From Hemileia vastatrix (taxonomy: Eukaryota > Basidiomycota > Pucciniomycetes > Pucciniales > Zaghouaniaceae): 64,000 nucleotides of DNA. Positions 11,301-23,675 of the stretch are shown in pieces. The notes beneath the pieces were generated by a model. The model was not told where the DNA came from. It saw only the letters and a program-made list of their open reading frames with translations, and ran no database searches. The stretch lies in contig JASXTE010000013.1 of NCBI GenBank assembly GCA_030280995.1, forward strand, positions 14,614,501 through 14,678,500, given 5' to 3'. Each line of letters starts with the position of its first letter. Position 1 is the first letter of the stretch. The position numbers and the translations under genes were made by a program.

Positions 11301-14300
11301 CATATGACTTCATGCAACCAAAAGTGTCCAGCACAAGTTCGGCCGAACTTGTGCTGGACACTTTTATAATTGAGAGTAGGCATACAGAAAATCTTCTTAA
11401 ACTCAAAAGGGATTTCTTATAAACATTTCCACTGGAATTTGATCTTTCTGTGTCATTTAAATTTACCATTTGATTAATTTTTTGTCATCATTATATTGTT
11501 AATGTTATTACTATAGTAATAACTTGTGTGAAAAATGCATACCATGTGGTGTTCCACCTTTAATCATATATTATTAAATAAAGGTATTAGAGTATGAAAA
11601 TTATTTATTTTAAAAATTAAAAATTGATATCCAAAGCAATATGAGCAATAAAAAAGTAAAATAAAAGGGATAAAATAAGAAAAAAAAATCTAAGGAAAAT
11701 TCCCACTATCAATAACAAGTAGAGGTGTTAGTCAAATGTGCACCACCAGGGCTAAACTTGCACTATATTTTCTTTTTTGTTAAACCAAATAAAGTGTCCT
11801 GATGAGTTTTGAAAATTCATCAGGAGGACATTTTGGCAATATCAAACTACTTATTGTGCAATGATTGAGTAAAATGTCATTTTCATTTCCATAGAGTAAA
11901 TTTATCCCATCTGACTGCATGCAACCAAAAGTGTCCAGCACAAGTTTGGCCAAACTTATGCTGGACACTTTTATGATGGTGAGTATCTAGGGTGCAGGTC
12001 TTCTTCAGTTCATCAGGTATTCCTTATAAACAAATCCACATGTATATGATCTTTCTGTGTCATTCGTATTTATCATTTGATTCATTGTTTTTCACCATTA
12101 TAATATTAATGTTATTAGTATTGAAAAAATTTGTAAGCCAAATGCATACTGGGAGATGCTACATCTTTCATAATCTTATTAAATAAAAGTAAAAAAATAT
12201 GAAAATTATTAGTTTTACAATAAATAAATTGATATTTGAAAGCAAAAACAGGAATAAAAAAGTAAATTAAAGTGATTAAATATGAAATTAAACATTCAAA
12301 TAAAATTTCTGCCATCAAAGATAATTTGAGTTTTCAGACCAAATTTGCACCACCAGTTCTAGATTTGGAATATGTTTTCTTTTTTTTAAAATTAATAAAA
12401 GTTTCCACCTGATTTTTTCCAAAAAATCAGTAGGATAGTATAGCAGTATAAAGCTACTTCTTGTGCAATGATTGAGCAAAAATTCATTTTAACTTCCATT
12501 GAGTAAATTTATCCCATCTGCCTGCATGCAACCAAAAGTGTCTAGCACAAGCTCAGATGAAATTGTGCTGGACACTTTTATGATGGAGAGTAGCTAGGGT
12601 GAAAGTCTTCTTCAGTTAATCTTATATTCATTTTAAAAATGTCTATGGGTATTTGATCTTTCTGTGTCATCCATATTAATTATTTGATTATTTTTTAGTC
12701 ACCATTATATTATTAATGTTTTTAGTATAGCAAAAAAATGTGTAATGAATGTACACTGGATGATTTTACAACTTTAATAATATAATATAATAAATATAAA
12801 AAAATGTGAAAGTTATCAGTTTTACCAAAATAAAATTGATATTTAAAAGCTAAAGGATAAATAAAAGGGTAAGATTAAAATTAAAGAGATCAAACATGAA
12901 ATAAAGATATTAAGTATAATTTCTGCTATCATGAGCCAGTAGAGGCTTCAGAAAAAATGGGCACCATTATAGATTAACATGGATCAAATTTACTTTTTAC
13001 CAAAGGAAAAAATTGTCTACCTTAGGTTTGGACAAACTTTCAGAGGACAATTTGTCTATATAAAACTACTTTCAGTGCAATGATGGAGTGATAATTCAGT
13101 CTCATTTCCATAAAAAGAAATGATTGCGTCTGACGGCATGCAACCAAAAGTGTCCAGCACAAGTTTGGCCAAACTTGTGCTGGACACTTTTATCATGAAG
13201 AGTAGGCAGGGTGCAAGTAATTTTTAATCATCTGAAATTTCTTATAAACATTTCCACTGTTATTAAGTCTTTGTGCCTCACTCATATTTATCAATTGATT
13301 AATTTTTTGTCACCATTATATTATTAATATTATCAGTATAGCAAAAAATTATGGGCCAAATGAATACTGGGTGATGTTACACCTTTTATAATATTATTAA
13401 ATAAAGGTAAAAAAATATGAAAATGATTTATTTTAAAAAAAATAAACTTCTATCCAAAAGCAATATGAGAGGAATAAAGTAAAATAAAAGAAATAAAAGA
13501 TGAAAATTAAAATCCAAGTTAAATTCCTGCCATAAACAGAAAAAAGAGATGTTGAATTAAATTAGAACAATCAGGGCTAAACTTGCACTAAATTTTCTTT
13601 TTTGTAAAAATAAAAAAAAAATCCACTTGAGCTTTACCAAAACTTCAGCATGAAAATTTTGCCATATCAAACTACTTCTAGTGTAATTTTATATCAAAAA
13701 TTTATCTTCATTTCCATAGAGAGAATTGCTCCCATCTGACTGCACCTGACCATAAGTGTCCAGCACAAGTTTGGCCAAACTTGTGCTGGACACTTTTATA
13801 ATGGAGAGTAGCTAGGGTAGAATTTTTCTTCAGTTCATCTAGTATTTCTTACAAACATGTCTACTGGTATTTTATATTTGTTCCTCACTCATTAATATCA
13901 TTTGATTAATTTTTGGTTGCCATTATATTATTAATTTTATAAGTATAGAAAAAACTCATGTGCCAAATGCATACCAGGTGATGTTATGCCATTTATAATA
14001 TTATTAAATAAATGTATAAAAATATGAAAATAGTTTATTTTAAAAATTATTAATTGATATCCAAAAGCAATATTAGGAATAAAAAATTAAGTTAAAGGGA
14101 TCAAATATGAAAAAAGAAATCCAAGTAATATTCCTACTATCAAAGGCCAGTAGAGGTGTTGAAGCGAATGAGAGCCATCAGGGATAAATTGTACTAAATT
14201 GACTTTTTTTCAAAGATAAAAAATTGTGCACCTGTGGTTTGGATGAAATCTAGGTAGAAAATTTGGCTATGTAAAACTACTTCTAGTGAAGTTTTTTATC

Positions 14301-14830
14301 CAAAAATTTTTTTTCATTGCCATAGCGAGAATCGATCTCATTTGACTGCAACTGACCAAAAGTGTCCAGCACAAGTTCGGCCAAACTTGTGCTGGACACT
14401 TTTTTGATGGTGAGTATCTAGGGTGCAGCTCTTCTTCAGTGCAACTGGTATTTTTTTAAAACATATGCACTGGTATTTGATCTTTCTGTTTTATTAATAT
14501 TTTATCATTTGATCAATTTTTTGTTACCAGTATATTATTATTTTTATTAGTATAGCAAAAAAACATGTGCCAAATGCTTACAGGGTGATGTTAAACCTTT
14601 AATAATTCTATTAAATACAGGTAAAAAATTATGAAAATAATTTGTTTTACATAAAATTAATGGATATCTAAAAGAAAAAAAGGGATAAAAAGAAATAGTT
14701 TTAATAATAGGGATTTTATATGAAATTAAAAATTCAAGCTAAATGCCTACTTTCAAGGCTCAGAAGAGGTGTTGGATAAAATGGGCATCATCAGGAATAA
14801 AATTTTACTTAATTTGATTTTTTGAAAAAC
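8388..14830. repeat. ~606 bp tandem satellite, about 11 diverged units, each with a palindrome
   Basis: Anchor words recur about every 603-621 bp. One is GTGTGCCAAATGCATAC or close variants near 8478, 9092, 9691, 10301, 10911, 11525, 12135, 12744, 13349, 13958 and 14565. Each unit then carries the half-palindrome AAAAGTGTCCAGCACAAGTT followed by its reverse complement, near 8884, 9491, 10094, 10707, 11320, 11925, 12533, 13146, 13752 and 14357. The copies at 10707-10752, 11320-11365 and 13146-13191 are perfect 46 bp palindromes with no loop. A weaker hairpin (CACCTGAGGTTTGG followed by AACTCAAGGTGG) precedes it in several units. Units are clearly diverged, so the array is not recent. No protein-coding gene is supported. 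Confidence 0.93.
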
Positions 14831-15800
14831 TAAATGAAGTTTTCAACTGATTTTTTTCCAATATTTAGTTGGACACTTTATCTATATCAAATTACTTCTA
14901 GTACCATGATTGACCAAATTAAATCCTCATTTCCATATACAGAATTGATCCCATATGGCTGGACCAGGCCAAAGGTGTCAACCACAAGTTTGAGAATTCT
15001 TCTGGTGGACACTTTTATGATGGACAGTAGTAGGGTGCAAGTCTTCTTTAGTTAATCTAGTATTCCTCATAAATATTTCCAACTTATTTTTGGCCAAAAA
15101 TCAGGTGGAAAGTTTTTCCATATAAAATTACTTCTAATGCCATGATTGACTAAAAATTGATTCTCATTGCCATATAGAGAGTTGATCCCATATGACTGGA
15201 TCTGGCAAAAGTGTCACCACAATTTTTGATAAACTTAAGTTTGAAAATTTTATGATGGAAAGTAATTGCAAGTCTTCTTCATTTCATCAAGTAATCCTCA
15301 TAAAAATTTCCACCTGTATTTTGGCCAAACTTCAGGTGGACACTTTGGCCATATTAAATTAATTCTAGTTCCATGTTGATAAAAAACTGATACTTATTGC
15401 CATATATAGATATTAAACCCATCAGACTGTGCCTTTCCAAAAGTGTCTACCTGAATTATGGCTAAACCTCAGTTGGACACTTTTATGATGCAGAGTAGCT
15501 AGGGCAAAAGTATTCTTCAGTTAATTTGGTATTCATAATAAATTTATCCTCCTGAAGTTTATCCTAACTTGAGGTGGACAATTTCGGAAAGCACCAGTTA
15601 GTCACTATCCATCAAAAAAGTGTTCACCAAAATTTTGGCTAAACTTGTGGTGGACCCCTTTGATCAGCCACAGTCAGATGAGATCAACTCTTTAGATGGG
15701 AATGAGGATGATGTTTTGGTCAATCATGGAAATAGAAGTAGTGTGATGTGGCCAAATTACCCCCCTGAAGGTCAGAAAAACCTCAGAAGGACACTTTTTA
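14831..15800. repeat. Shortened and inverted satellite units at the array end
   Basis: The period drops to roughly 210-240 bp. Units keep the hairpin stems (GTGTC...GTGGACACTTTTATGATGG) and the CATTGCCATATAGAG...GATCCCAT segment but lose the long spacer. From about 15600 to 15800 a unit runs in reverse orientation; its CAGTCAGATGAGATCAAC is the reverse complement of the GATC...ATCTGACTG words of the main array. Confidence 0.75.
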
Positions 15801-16380
15801 GCAGGTAGTAACTGAGAAAAATCCATTTATCAGAAGGAAAATCTTTTATTGGATAGATGCCAAGGTTTCATACTTGTGTATTATGGTCAGTATTAATTTT
15901 GAAAGTGTCTGTCCAAGCAATTTCATTGCCCATCATGACTCATTTTGTTTTAAATGTTTCAAACTGCCTGATACAGTATTAAGGTTTCACATAGTATAAT
16001 TAAGTTCTATTACGTGCCCTCCTATGATGCCTAAATTTATAAGTTAATATCTTACATAATAATTTTTTTTATATAAATTCATCAATATTTTATTTTATTA
16101 TCAAATTTAATAGAGCAAGTATCCTGAATTATTATATATGCATAAGCTTAGGTTAGATCAATTTGTGCTCAATTTGTTCTCATCAGAGGACCAAAATCAA
16201 GTTCTGGAGGATCAACTTGTGCATAATTTGGAATCAGTTGATATTCTGTCTATAATCAATCTGTGAATAAATGTAAATCTAACTCTAATTTACTTATGTT
16301 TATAAAGTATTCATAAACCTGGCATATTTAAGGGACACTCTAAATTTTAAGAGAGGGGATTGCTAGCAATTCACCCCTAG
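15801..16380. other. AT-rich stretch before the Harbinger relic
   Basis: No ORF or repeat that I can identify. It may include the decayed upstream part of the Harbinger transposase, since the reading frame at 16381 opens straight after stops. Confidence 0.4.
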
Positions 16381-16815
16381 ATTTCCCGTGGTGATAGATA
16401 CTATCTTCTTGATGGGATTTATCCAACTTGGCAAGTATTTTTTAAGTCCCTTCATCATACTCAAGATGATGCTGGAAGGCATTATCAGACCCTCTAGACT
16501 TCTTGCAGAAAAAATATTGAAATTGCTTTTGGTGCTCTCAAAGAAGAGTGGGGTATAGTTTTACAGCTATGCCACTTTTGGCACATAGAAAATATTCATG
16601 TGATGACCTGTGCAATAATTATTCAAAAGATGATTGTACAGGATAATTATAACAACAATGAGTTTCTATTAAAAAATGAACAGAAAGCTGAAAATTTTGT
16701 ACAAGTTGTTCCAGAATATCTTGATCTTGAAATCTTTTTCACACAATCAAAATATCAAGAAATAAATCATACATTATGCAATACTCAGCTTCATCTCCAA
16801 CTCATGGAAGATTGA
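16381..16815 (+). pseudogene. PIF/Harbinger-type DDE transposase, C-terminal fragment
   Basis: Frame 1 reads RGDRYYLLDGIYPTWQVF, then stop TAG 16495-16497, then RKNIEIAFGALKEEWGIV, the block IHVMTCAIIIQKMIVQDN and a short tail to TGA 16813-16815. The order YYLxDGIYPxW, then RKxIExAFGxL, then MTxxIIxxxMIxxD, is the C-terminal half of the DDE_Tnp_4 (PIF/Harbinger) nuclease. It includes the region of the last catalytic acidic residue. The N-terminal half, earlier catalytic residues and element ends are not found, so this is a dead fragment. Confidence 0.75.
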
Positions 16816-19556
16816 AAAATTTACAATTGGCTGAGGAGAAGATTGAAATATTAAGATAAATTTTAAATAAAATATCAATATTATTTATTATTTTCTTTTC
16901 TTCTTCTAATATTACTACTTTTACTTTTCTTCTTTTTGTATATATTTTGTATCTTTTTTTCATTATTATTCATCCCTTATAGTCCCAGCCATTAATTAAC
17001 TTAGGAGTTTCTTCACCAATTTTTAGCTTGTTAGTTTCTAAGGAATAAATTTATTGGTCTCTTTATGGTAGTTTGGAGTAGTTAGTATTTTTAAGATAAA
17101 TACAAGTTTTTTGTTTAGTTTTTGTTTCTATTTGGATATGATTCTGGAGTTGGGAAGAAGATAAAGGGGAAGGAAAGGATAAATAATATACAAGCTTTAT
17201 CACTGCTATGAAGGAAGCTGCAGTGCCCATGAATCTCCCTGCCAGAGGATCCTGGCTGGGAGCAATTAAACAAATAAAAAAAAAGGATATGATTAAAAAT
17301 ACACCTCATACACTTCAGCTTTATACTATTTATGGAAAGATAAAGCCTATTTTATTTTAGCAGAAGGCAGGTAGCTTTAGTTGAAGAAGATTGGCAGATG
17401 AAGCACCCAATTTAGGCATCAGTTTTAATGAGAAATCTCAAACAATAATAAGATAGTAGAGGGAGCACAGAAAATTTCTCACTTTATTTTTTTTAGTTAT
17501 GAGGCAAATGTGTCACAAAGTGCTACTTGCTTGCACATGAGTTTTTATAAATGTTACAATTTTTATGATATTTGTTATGAAAAGAAAGCATAGTCAAATA
17601 GGGCTATGTACAAGTGCTTAAGCAATGGTGCTGATAAAAAAAATGAAAAGAAGATTCTAACTAATCAGTGTCTCTGTCAAAACTGGTAGGGTATCCTTTC
17701 CATTTTTTGGGCATTATGAAATTATTTAGATCTGCAGGAAAACCAGGGATTTAAGTAGAACTGATTTCATTCATTAGTTAACCAATCATTTTGATATGAT
17801 TATAGAAAGAATTTAATCTGTTTTCTGAAAACATAGGAGCACAATTGTAAGATGATGACATAGTGTCATAGATAAGGCAAAGGTGCAAAAAGATTCACAT
17901 TGACTGGACAAGAAGAAGAGGTTGGGTAACCCATACTAGGGAAATAGATTTGCTAAAGCCTTCAAAGAAGATAAAATTAGGAATTGATTTTTTTTAAAAA
18001 AGAATGAAGTAATTACTTGCAAGAATATTTGTGGGGTGAAAGGAGGGAGAAAGTACTCTCACAGTGTTTGGTACATAAGTGGAAGATGATTGCATGGCAA
18101 CATCTTGTTGCAAGGAAGTAGATGATTCCTCCTTAGGTTGGATGGGTATTTCTCATCAAGAATAAGTGGGATGAGACACACTTTTAATGGGTAAATTCTT
18201 GGTAGAAGGATGAGATGCACTATTAGAACTAGCTAGTATAGTAGGAGGGCTAGATGTATCATCAGGGGGGGTGATTCTACAAATTCATTAGGAGATGAAG
18301 GATATGTACCAGAGAAAGTACAGGTTGCATGATATTAAAAACAACTTTCATAAGAAGATCTAAAGGCACAGTAACTATGAGGCTTAGAGAAAGTACAATT
18401 AATATTACAAAAATGAAAAAAGGTGCAAGATTGATCTCTAGGTAAAGTGAGGTACTGAGTCATGCCTATTTCGATTTAATGGAAGAAGAATTTGGATATG
18501 AAAGTACAAAAATAAAAATCATGGTGGTCTACTTATAACAAGTTATGGGACTATAAGGCTGTAAAGGTAGGATAGCCCTGTACAGTATCCAAATGGAAAA
18601 CTAATGAGTGGAAGAATGGAGTTTACCCAAGCTAAAGGGAAAAGAAAGTTAGCTCTAAGGACCATAGATCTTTGGAAGATCTGAATTTCTTCAAGAATAT
18701 CATTTATGGGAACTATAAGAAGAAAAGTTGGTACCAACACATTAAGTTATCTAGGGAAAATTTTAAATCTTATTTCATTTTTTTAGGGGGATGAAAAATT
18801 TATGGATGTGCAAGAGGAAAAGAAAAATTCTAGTTTTTTCAAACTGCTAAACTCATCTCACTATCACAAAGAAAATAATGGGCAATATTTTTATGGGCAA
18901 TAAAAGATTTTTTTATACATAAGAAAATTTTATATTGAAAATGATAGTACACTACACAGGAGGAAAAAAGCATCAACTAGACGTCTGATTGTTTTTTTGG
19001 TTTCTGTTTGTGACCCTGTACAAATACTTTTCTAGAAATCTCTTAACCCTTTTTAGTTAAACCCCTTTCATACTTAACTTTTTTTTTCCACTCCATTAAC
19101 TTGCTTGCTCCCTTTGTTAAACTTCTTTCATGTTCTACATGCTCACCAATCCTTCCAGAAATCTTAATCGTTAACATTCTTTTTCTTCTATGAGTATTTT
19201 TCTACCTACTTCTTTCCACTCCCTGATGTATCCATCATGTTACCTCCTCTTAGCTTCCATACCATCCCCTGTTAATTGATACAAGATAAGAAAATAGAAT
19301 TACATCTATTTGTTTTTCTATCGTTACAATTGTTTAACTTTCTATATGCTTCATGATTTTTTATAATATACATGCCTTTTTGAATATTATTGTAGCATCC
19401 AAGATATCAATAGAAAAAATTGAAATTCACCAAGAATATTGTTGTTTACTGGATACTAATTTGATGCTTGTTTGGAACTTGATTTGCATTGGAATATATG
19501 TAAATAAAGGATAAGGAACAATGGGAAAAAATAAGCAATTAAAAAGTAATACAATT
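16816..19556. other. Long non-coding stretch, possibly with decayed fragments
   Basis: AT-rich with many short runs and no gene I can support. One 65-codon open stretch on the minus strand (18740-18543) has protein-like composition (LEEIQIFQRS, FPLAWVNSILPLISFPFGY). I cannot place it in a family, and it has no supported start or splice context. Confidence 0.4.
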
Positions 19557-19677
19557 AAAAAAAGAAAGGAAGGCAGAATACCCCACAGGTATTTTTGATG
19601 TGTACTAGGGGAAAAATTATGTCATGTTTGCATCACACATTAAAATGTCCTACAAAAAAAAGTAAAATAGTTTAGTA

Positions 19678-20669
19678 CAGCTATTTTATTTAGTCTTGGT
19701 GCAGCTGTAAATTTTTTGGCCACTTGTTCACAGCAATTTTGGTAGGTTTTCCGTGTCATCAGCTGTCAAAAAAAAACTTGATTGAGCATCTACCTTGTGA
19801 CATGTCACCACCAGAGCTGGCCCACCCCATCCTCCCAATCAATTCCTGGTGAACAATTCCACCCTCCTATCAATCCTGGACACTCTCATCCCTCCACTTC
19901 TTATTTTTATTCACTCAATCGCTTTTTCTTTCTCCCGGTGGTCTTTTTTTATAAAGACATATTTCATAAGTTTATTTGTTTTCCTTTGTTTTTTTTCTTT
20001 CTGTTTTCAGCAATCTCCCCCCTCCACTTCTTATTTTTATTCACCCAATTGCTTTTTCTTTCTCCTGGTGGTCTTTTTTTATAAACACATGTTTTGTAAG
20101 TTTATTTTTTTTCCTTTGTTTTTTTTTCTTTCTCTAATATTTTTCTTTCTGTTTTCAGCTTTCTCTCCCCTCCACTTCTTATTTTATTTCCCAATCGCTT
20201 TTTCTTTCTCCCGGTGGTCTTTTTTTATAAACACATATTTCGTAAGTTTTTTTTCCTTAGTTTTTTTTCTTTCTGTTTTCAGCATTCTCCCCCCTCAACT
20301 TCTTATTTTATCACCCAATCACTTTTTCTTTCTCCCGGTGGTCTTTTTTCATAAAGACATATTTTGTAAGTTTTTTTTTCTTTCTGTTTTCAGCATTCTC
20401 CCCCCTCAACTTCTTATTTTATCGCCCGATCGCTTTTTCTTTCTCCCGGTGGTCTTTTTTTATAAAGACATATTTTGTAAGTTTATTTTTTTTCCTTTGT
20501 TTTTTTTCTTTCTGTTTTCAGCAATCTCCCCCCTCCACTTCTTATTTTTATTCACCCAATCACTTTTTCTTTCTCCTGGTGGTCTTTTTTTATAAACACA
20601 TATTTTGTAAGTTTATTTTTGTTCCTTTGTTTTTTTTCTTTCTCTAATCTTTTTCTTTCTGTTTTCAGC
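19678..20669 (+). repeat. Left inverted repeat: tandem exon/intron cassettes
   Basis: After ~220 bp of unique terminal sequence come about six units of 110-150 bp. Each has a pseudo-exon (CTCCACTTCTTATTTT... GGTGGTC... ATAAA.ACATATTTT), then GTAAGT, a T-rich tract (some with CTAAT branch-like words), then TTTTCAG. Acceptor CAGs end near 20010, 20158, 20282, 20392, 20522 and 20669. The first donor is mutated (CATAAGT, ~19965). The last acceptor is followed by a 50 bp leader and the ATG of the + strand gene. Confidence 0.8.
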
Positions 20670-20719
20670 ATTCTCCCCCCTCCATTTATTATCCATCTGT
20701 TGATTTCATTTTTCCCCCT

Positions 20720-22146
20720 ATGACCTCTCAAAATCCTTTCATAAATCCTCCAAGTCTTTCTCCAAGTTACTCTCTCTTGGAATTAAACAATATTGATCTG
20801 ACAAACAACTCGGTAAACAGCTTGCCTTCTGTGCCTTCTAATTTATCCAACAATGATCATGAAGATGATTCTGTGAAAGCTCTGATAACTATAAATCTTG
20901 AGTTCATACTATTCATGAAGAAGAAGCAAGTCTCAGCTGCTTGCAAATCAAAGGCTACAAGTGAAGCCGGCCCCCCATGCCTAAGATATGTTCTGAACAC
21001 AGAAAGTTAAGTGTTTTGTGGGATGTTGAAAACACAAGCCTAAGTGCCTTCAAGAGCCGTGCAATTCAAACTATCAGAGAAGATGAAAATAAATTGTTGG
21101 CTGCACACATTAAAATGGAGAAAAATTCTACATTCTGGGTTGGCATCATTTCAAGATCTGGGGAATTCTCTGCTCAAAAGAAAACTAAGTTGAAAAACGA
21201 TGAAATTCTTAAAAAATACCTAAGTGTGGCGCAACTTGCTTTTCTTGACCGTCAAATCATTCTTCAGTTGGAGCAAATGGATCCCAAAGGTTCTCATGAG
21301 GTTTGTTTCTTTGTTTATTTATCATTTTTATTTCTTTAACTTAGTCTCTTTATTTATTTTTCCCAGAGACTTTGAGCATACCAGGATCTTGAAGCAAGTG
21401 TTTCACTCAACAGTATTGACAACATTTCTCCTTCAGCAACTCAGAGCATGCAAAGAGATGCAGGACATTACAAACGTGTCAATTTACTATTGCAAGTCCA
21501 TCATAAGAGGAGTGACATTACCAATGGCGAACTTGTTCACTTTTGTGTTAATCCAGCCAATCCTCAAGAGTACTTTATACTAACTTACGATATGGCTGAA
21601 ACTTGGGTAAATGCTATGGTATGTGTCTTGATTTCATCACCTCACTTCAACATTCTAATTAATTTAGTAATTTATTTATTTATCTCTTTGAAGAAGGAAA
21701 ATCCGAAAGAAGTCACCTACCTTGTGCCTCCCAAAGCCCCCCAATTTGCTTTCAAGATGAAAACTATTAAAAAAAGGGTTTGTGGTTCTAAAGAAGTTCA
21801 AGTTTCCTCATCTCCTGACCAGCTTCCAGCCAGCAATTCTTCAGTCTCTATTCCTTCATCTGACCTGTGTGAGCTTGAAAATGTATCTCCAATGAGTCGC
21901 TTCAAAGAATTTTTTCATAAGGCCAAAGTTGATGCAAATAATGTCAAGCTCCAGGAAGCTATTCAAAAATTAGGTTTGTTGCATTGGAGTCATTTTCAAG
22001 ACTATACAGTTGGTGAATTGATTGAAGCTGGTGCTCCAGATGCCCTTGCAAGGGCTTGTATTCGCACATGCAATACTTACAAAGCACATATTAAAGAGTC
22101 TCGTAAGTTGAATAAGAAGCATAAGCACAGTGTTGGTGCAGCTTGA
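20720..22146 (+). CDS. Tc1-element partner gene, unknown function, SAM-like C-terminus (likely 1-bp frameshift)
   Basis: Starts at ATG 20720, 50 bp after a TTTTCAG acceptor of the inverted repeat. Reading model: 20720-21300, intron 21301-21384 (GTTTGT...TACCAG), 21385-21618, intron 21619-21693 (GTATGT...TTGAAG), 21694-22146; about 420 aa. The frame changes at a run of six C (20971-20976), and one missing C would explain it. This is either a real lesion or a sequencing error. The N-terminal ~90 residues are Ser/Asn-rich. The middle (ENTSLSAFKSRAIQTI, FWVGIISRSGEF, YKRVNLLLQ) is unfamiliar. The C-terminal ~45 residues (LGLLHWSHFQDYTVGELIEA) look like a SAM-type helical module by pattern only. 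Alternative for the second intron: retention, since it is in frame and open. It may assist transposition. Confidence 0.6.
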
Positions 22147-22547
22147 GGGAATTTGAATGATATATTTAATTGTTTTTTTCATTTAAAAAGCAGACTTATT
22201 ATAAAATTATATAAAAAATGTTAAGATATGATGAAAATATTTATTGTTGAACTTGAATTTCTCTAAGTTGAATGTGGCATGTCAAAATTTTGAACAATTC
22301 CTAAGATTTTTTTTTCTAAGAAAAATAATTTTCAAAGAAATTTTTTTCTATGTCATCAATGTGCCAAAATTATTTCTAAGTTCTTCTTTCTCAGCTAGAA
22401 AAAAACTAAAAGTAAAATTTTATTTCATTGCCACATTTTCATTAAATTATTTCTAGCTTGCCTTTTTGGTGGCAAAAATTAAAATCATAATTTATTAAAT
22501 CTGTAATTTATGGTGTCTACATCAAATTGCATATATTCAAAAGCTAT
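22147..22547. other. Convergent intergenic spacer of the Tc1-like element
   Basis: AT-rich gap between the stops of the two inward-facing genes. Nothing else is recognised. It presumably holds both 3' ends. Confidence 0.5.
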
Positions 22548-23646
22548 CTATTGAACATATCCACTAGCTTTGAAACATGAGTACATCAAATCTGAGGTGA
22601 AAACCATTTTGACCCATATGTTTAATATTTCCTCATCATCTACTCCTCCCTTCATAACTTGATGAAAACATAACCTGCTCTTCAAAACACCAAAGCATTT
22701 TTCTATGGGGTTAAGGTCTGGTGAATATGCAGGAAGATACAGCAATTTAAAGCCCTTTTTTTCTATTATCTCACTGACACGTCCTCCATGGTGAATTGAA
22801 GCATTTTCCATTACAAGGACACTACAAGGCTCAAGAAAAGGATTCATCATCGGAATCTAAGAAAAAAAAAATATAGTTCTACATGATAAAAATACAAAAC
22901 AGAAGAGCTTACCAGAATGTTCTCAAGGTAATATTCTATATCAAATTGACAAACAGTTTCTAGTTGGGTAGTTGTTGCAACTAAACCAGAAAGGGAAATT
23001 GCAGGGATGATTGTAAATCAATGAGAAGCCCTAAAATGAGGACAACGCTTTGTTTGTGTTCCTACTTTAGACCAGCCCTTGCCTTGTTGAACTTCATCAA
23101 ATGAGATTCCAGACTCATCTGTTTTTTAAATTGGAGTATCAATAGAGAGAAATTTAACATATGAATTTACTATGATTAATTACCAGTGAAAACCAGCATA
23201 TTGGGATTATATTGGCCAACATTTGACATATACCTAATACGCTGGTCATAATCTTGCCTTGGGTTGACTTTTTTGGTAGTTTTCTTGCTCATATGGAGGC
23301 GTATAACTAGCTCATTATGTATAGTAGATAGACATACCTCCAAATCATAAATTTCACGCAAAGCCTTTTGCAATTCAATTTGGTATTTGGTCGGATCAGT
23401 TTCAAGCAATCCTTGAAGGAACTCGTGTTGTTCATCATCAAGCTTGAATGGTTGGCCACGTTTGAGGTAAGTTGATGGGTCAGTAACCACAGCTCTTGTG
23501 CTGTGGTAGAGCTTCAACCAACGATATAGAGAGTTTTGATGAATGTTTGAGGCATTTTTTAAATTTATTACAGATAAGCTTTCCCCATCAATAGCGGCAT
23601 TGACAGCCTTGACCTTCAATTGGGGGCCGTACTTGATGAACACCAT
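22548..23646 (-). pseudogene. Tc1/mariner-type DD34E transposase (premature stop, altered catalytic Asp)
   Basis: Three exons: 23646-23184, 23118-22913 and 22856-22548. Introns are 65 bp (GTAATT...AACAG) and 56 bp (GTAAGC...CTTAG); total 325 aa. Residues ~5-70 form a helix-turn-helix (NASNIHQNSLYRWLKLY). D155 in FTDESG is the first catalytic residue. The second, normally D in VMDNASIH, is E241 (VMENASIHHG). The third is E275 in SPDLNPIEKCFG, 34 residues on. TGA at 23018-23020 (residue 188) interrupts exon 2 where relatives usually have Arg. A 3' splice site (TTTTCAG ending at 23677) lies just upstream of the ATG, mirroring the partner gene. Two defects make this copy almost certainly dead. 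Confidence 0.88.
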
Positions 23647-23675
23647 GGATGGAGGTTGATTTGAGAGGAAAGAAC

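Noticed and set aside
19849..20595. Long open frame rich in Phe/Leu/Ser through the left Tc1 inverted repeat
   Set aside because: Pyrimidine-rich strand rarely makes stops. The frame crosses clear GTAAGT/CAG boundaries and repeats only because the DNA repeats.
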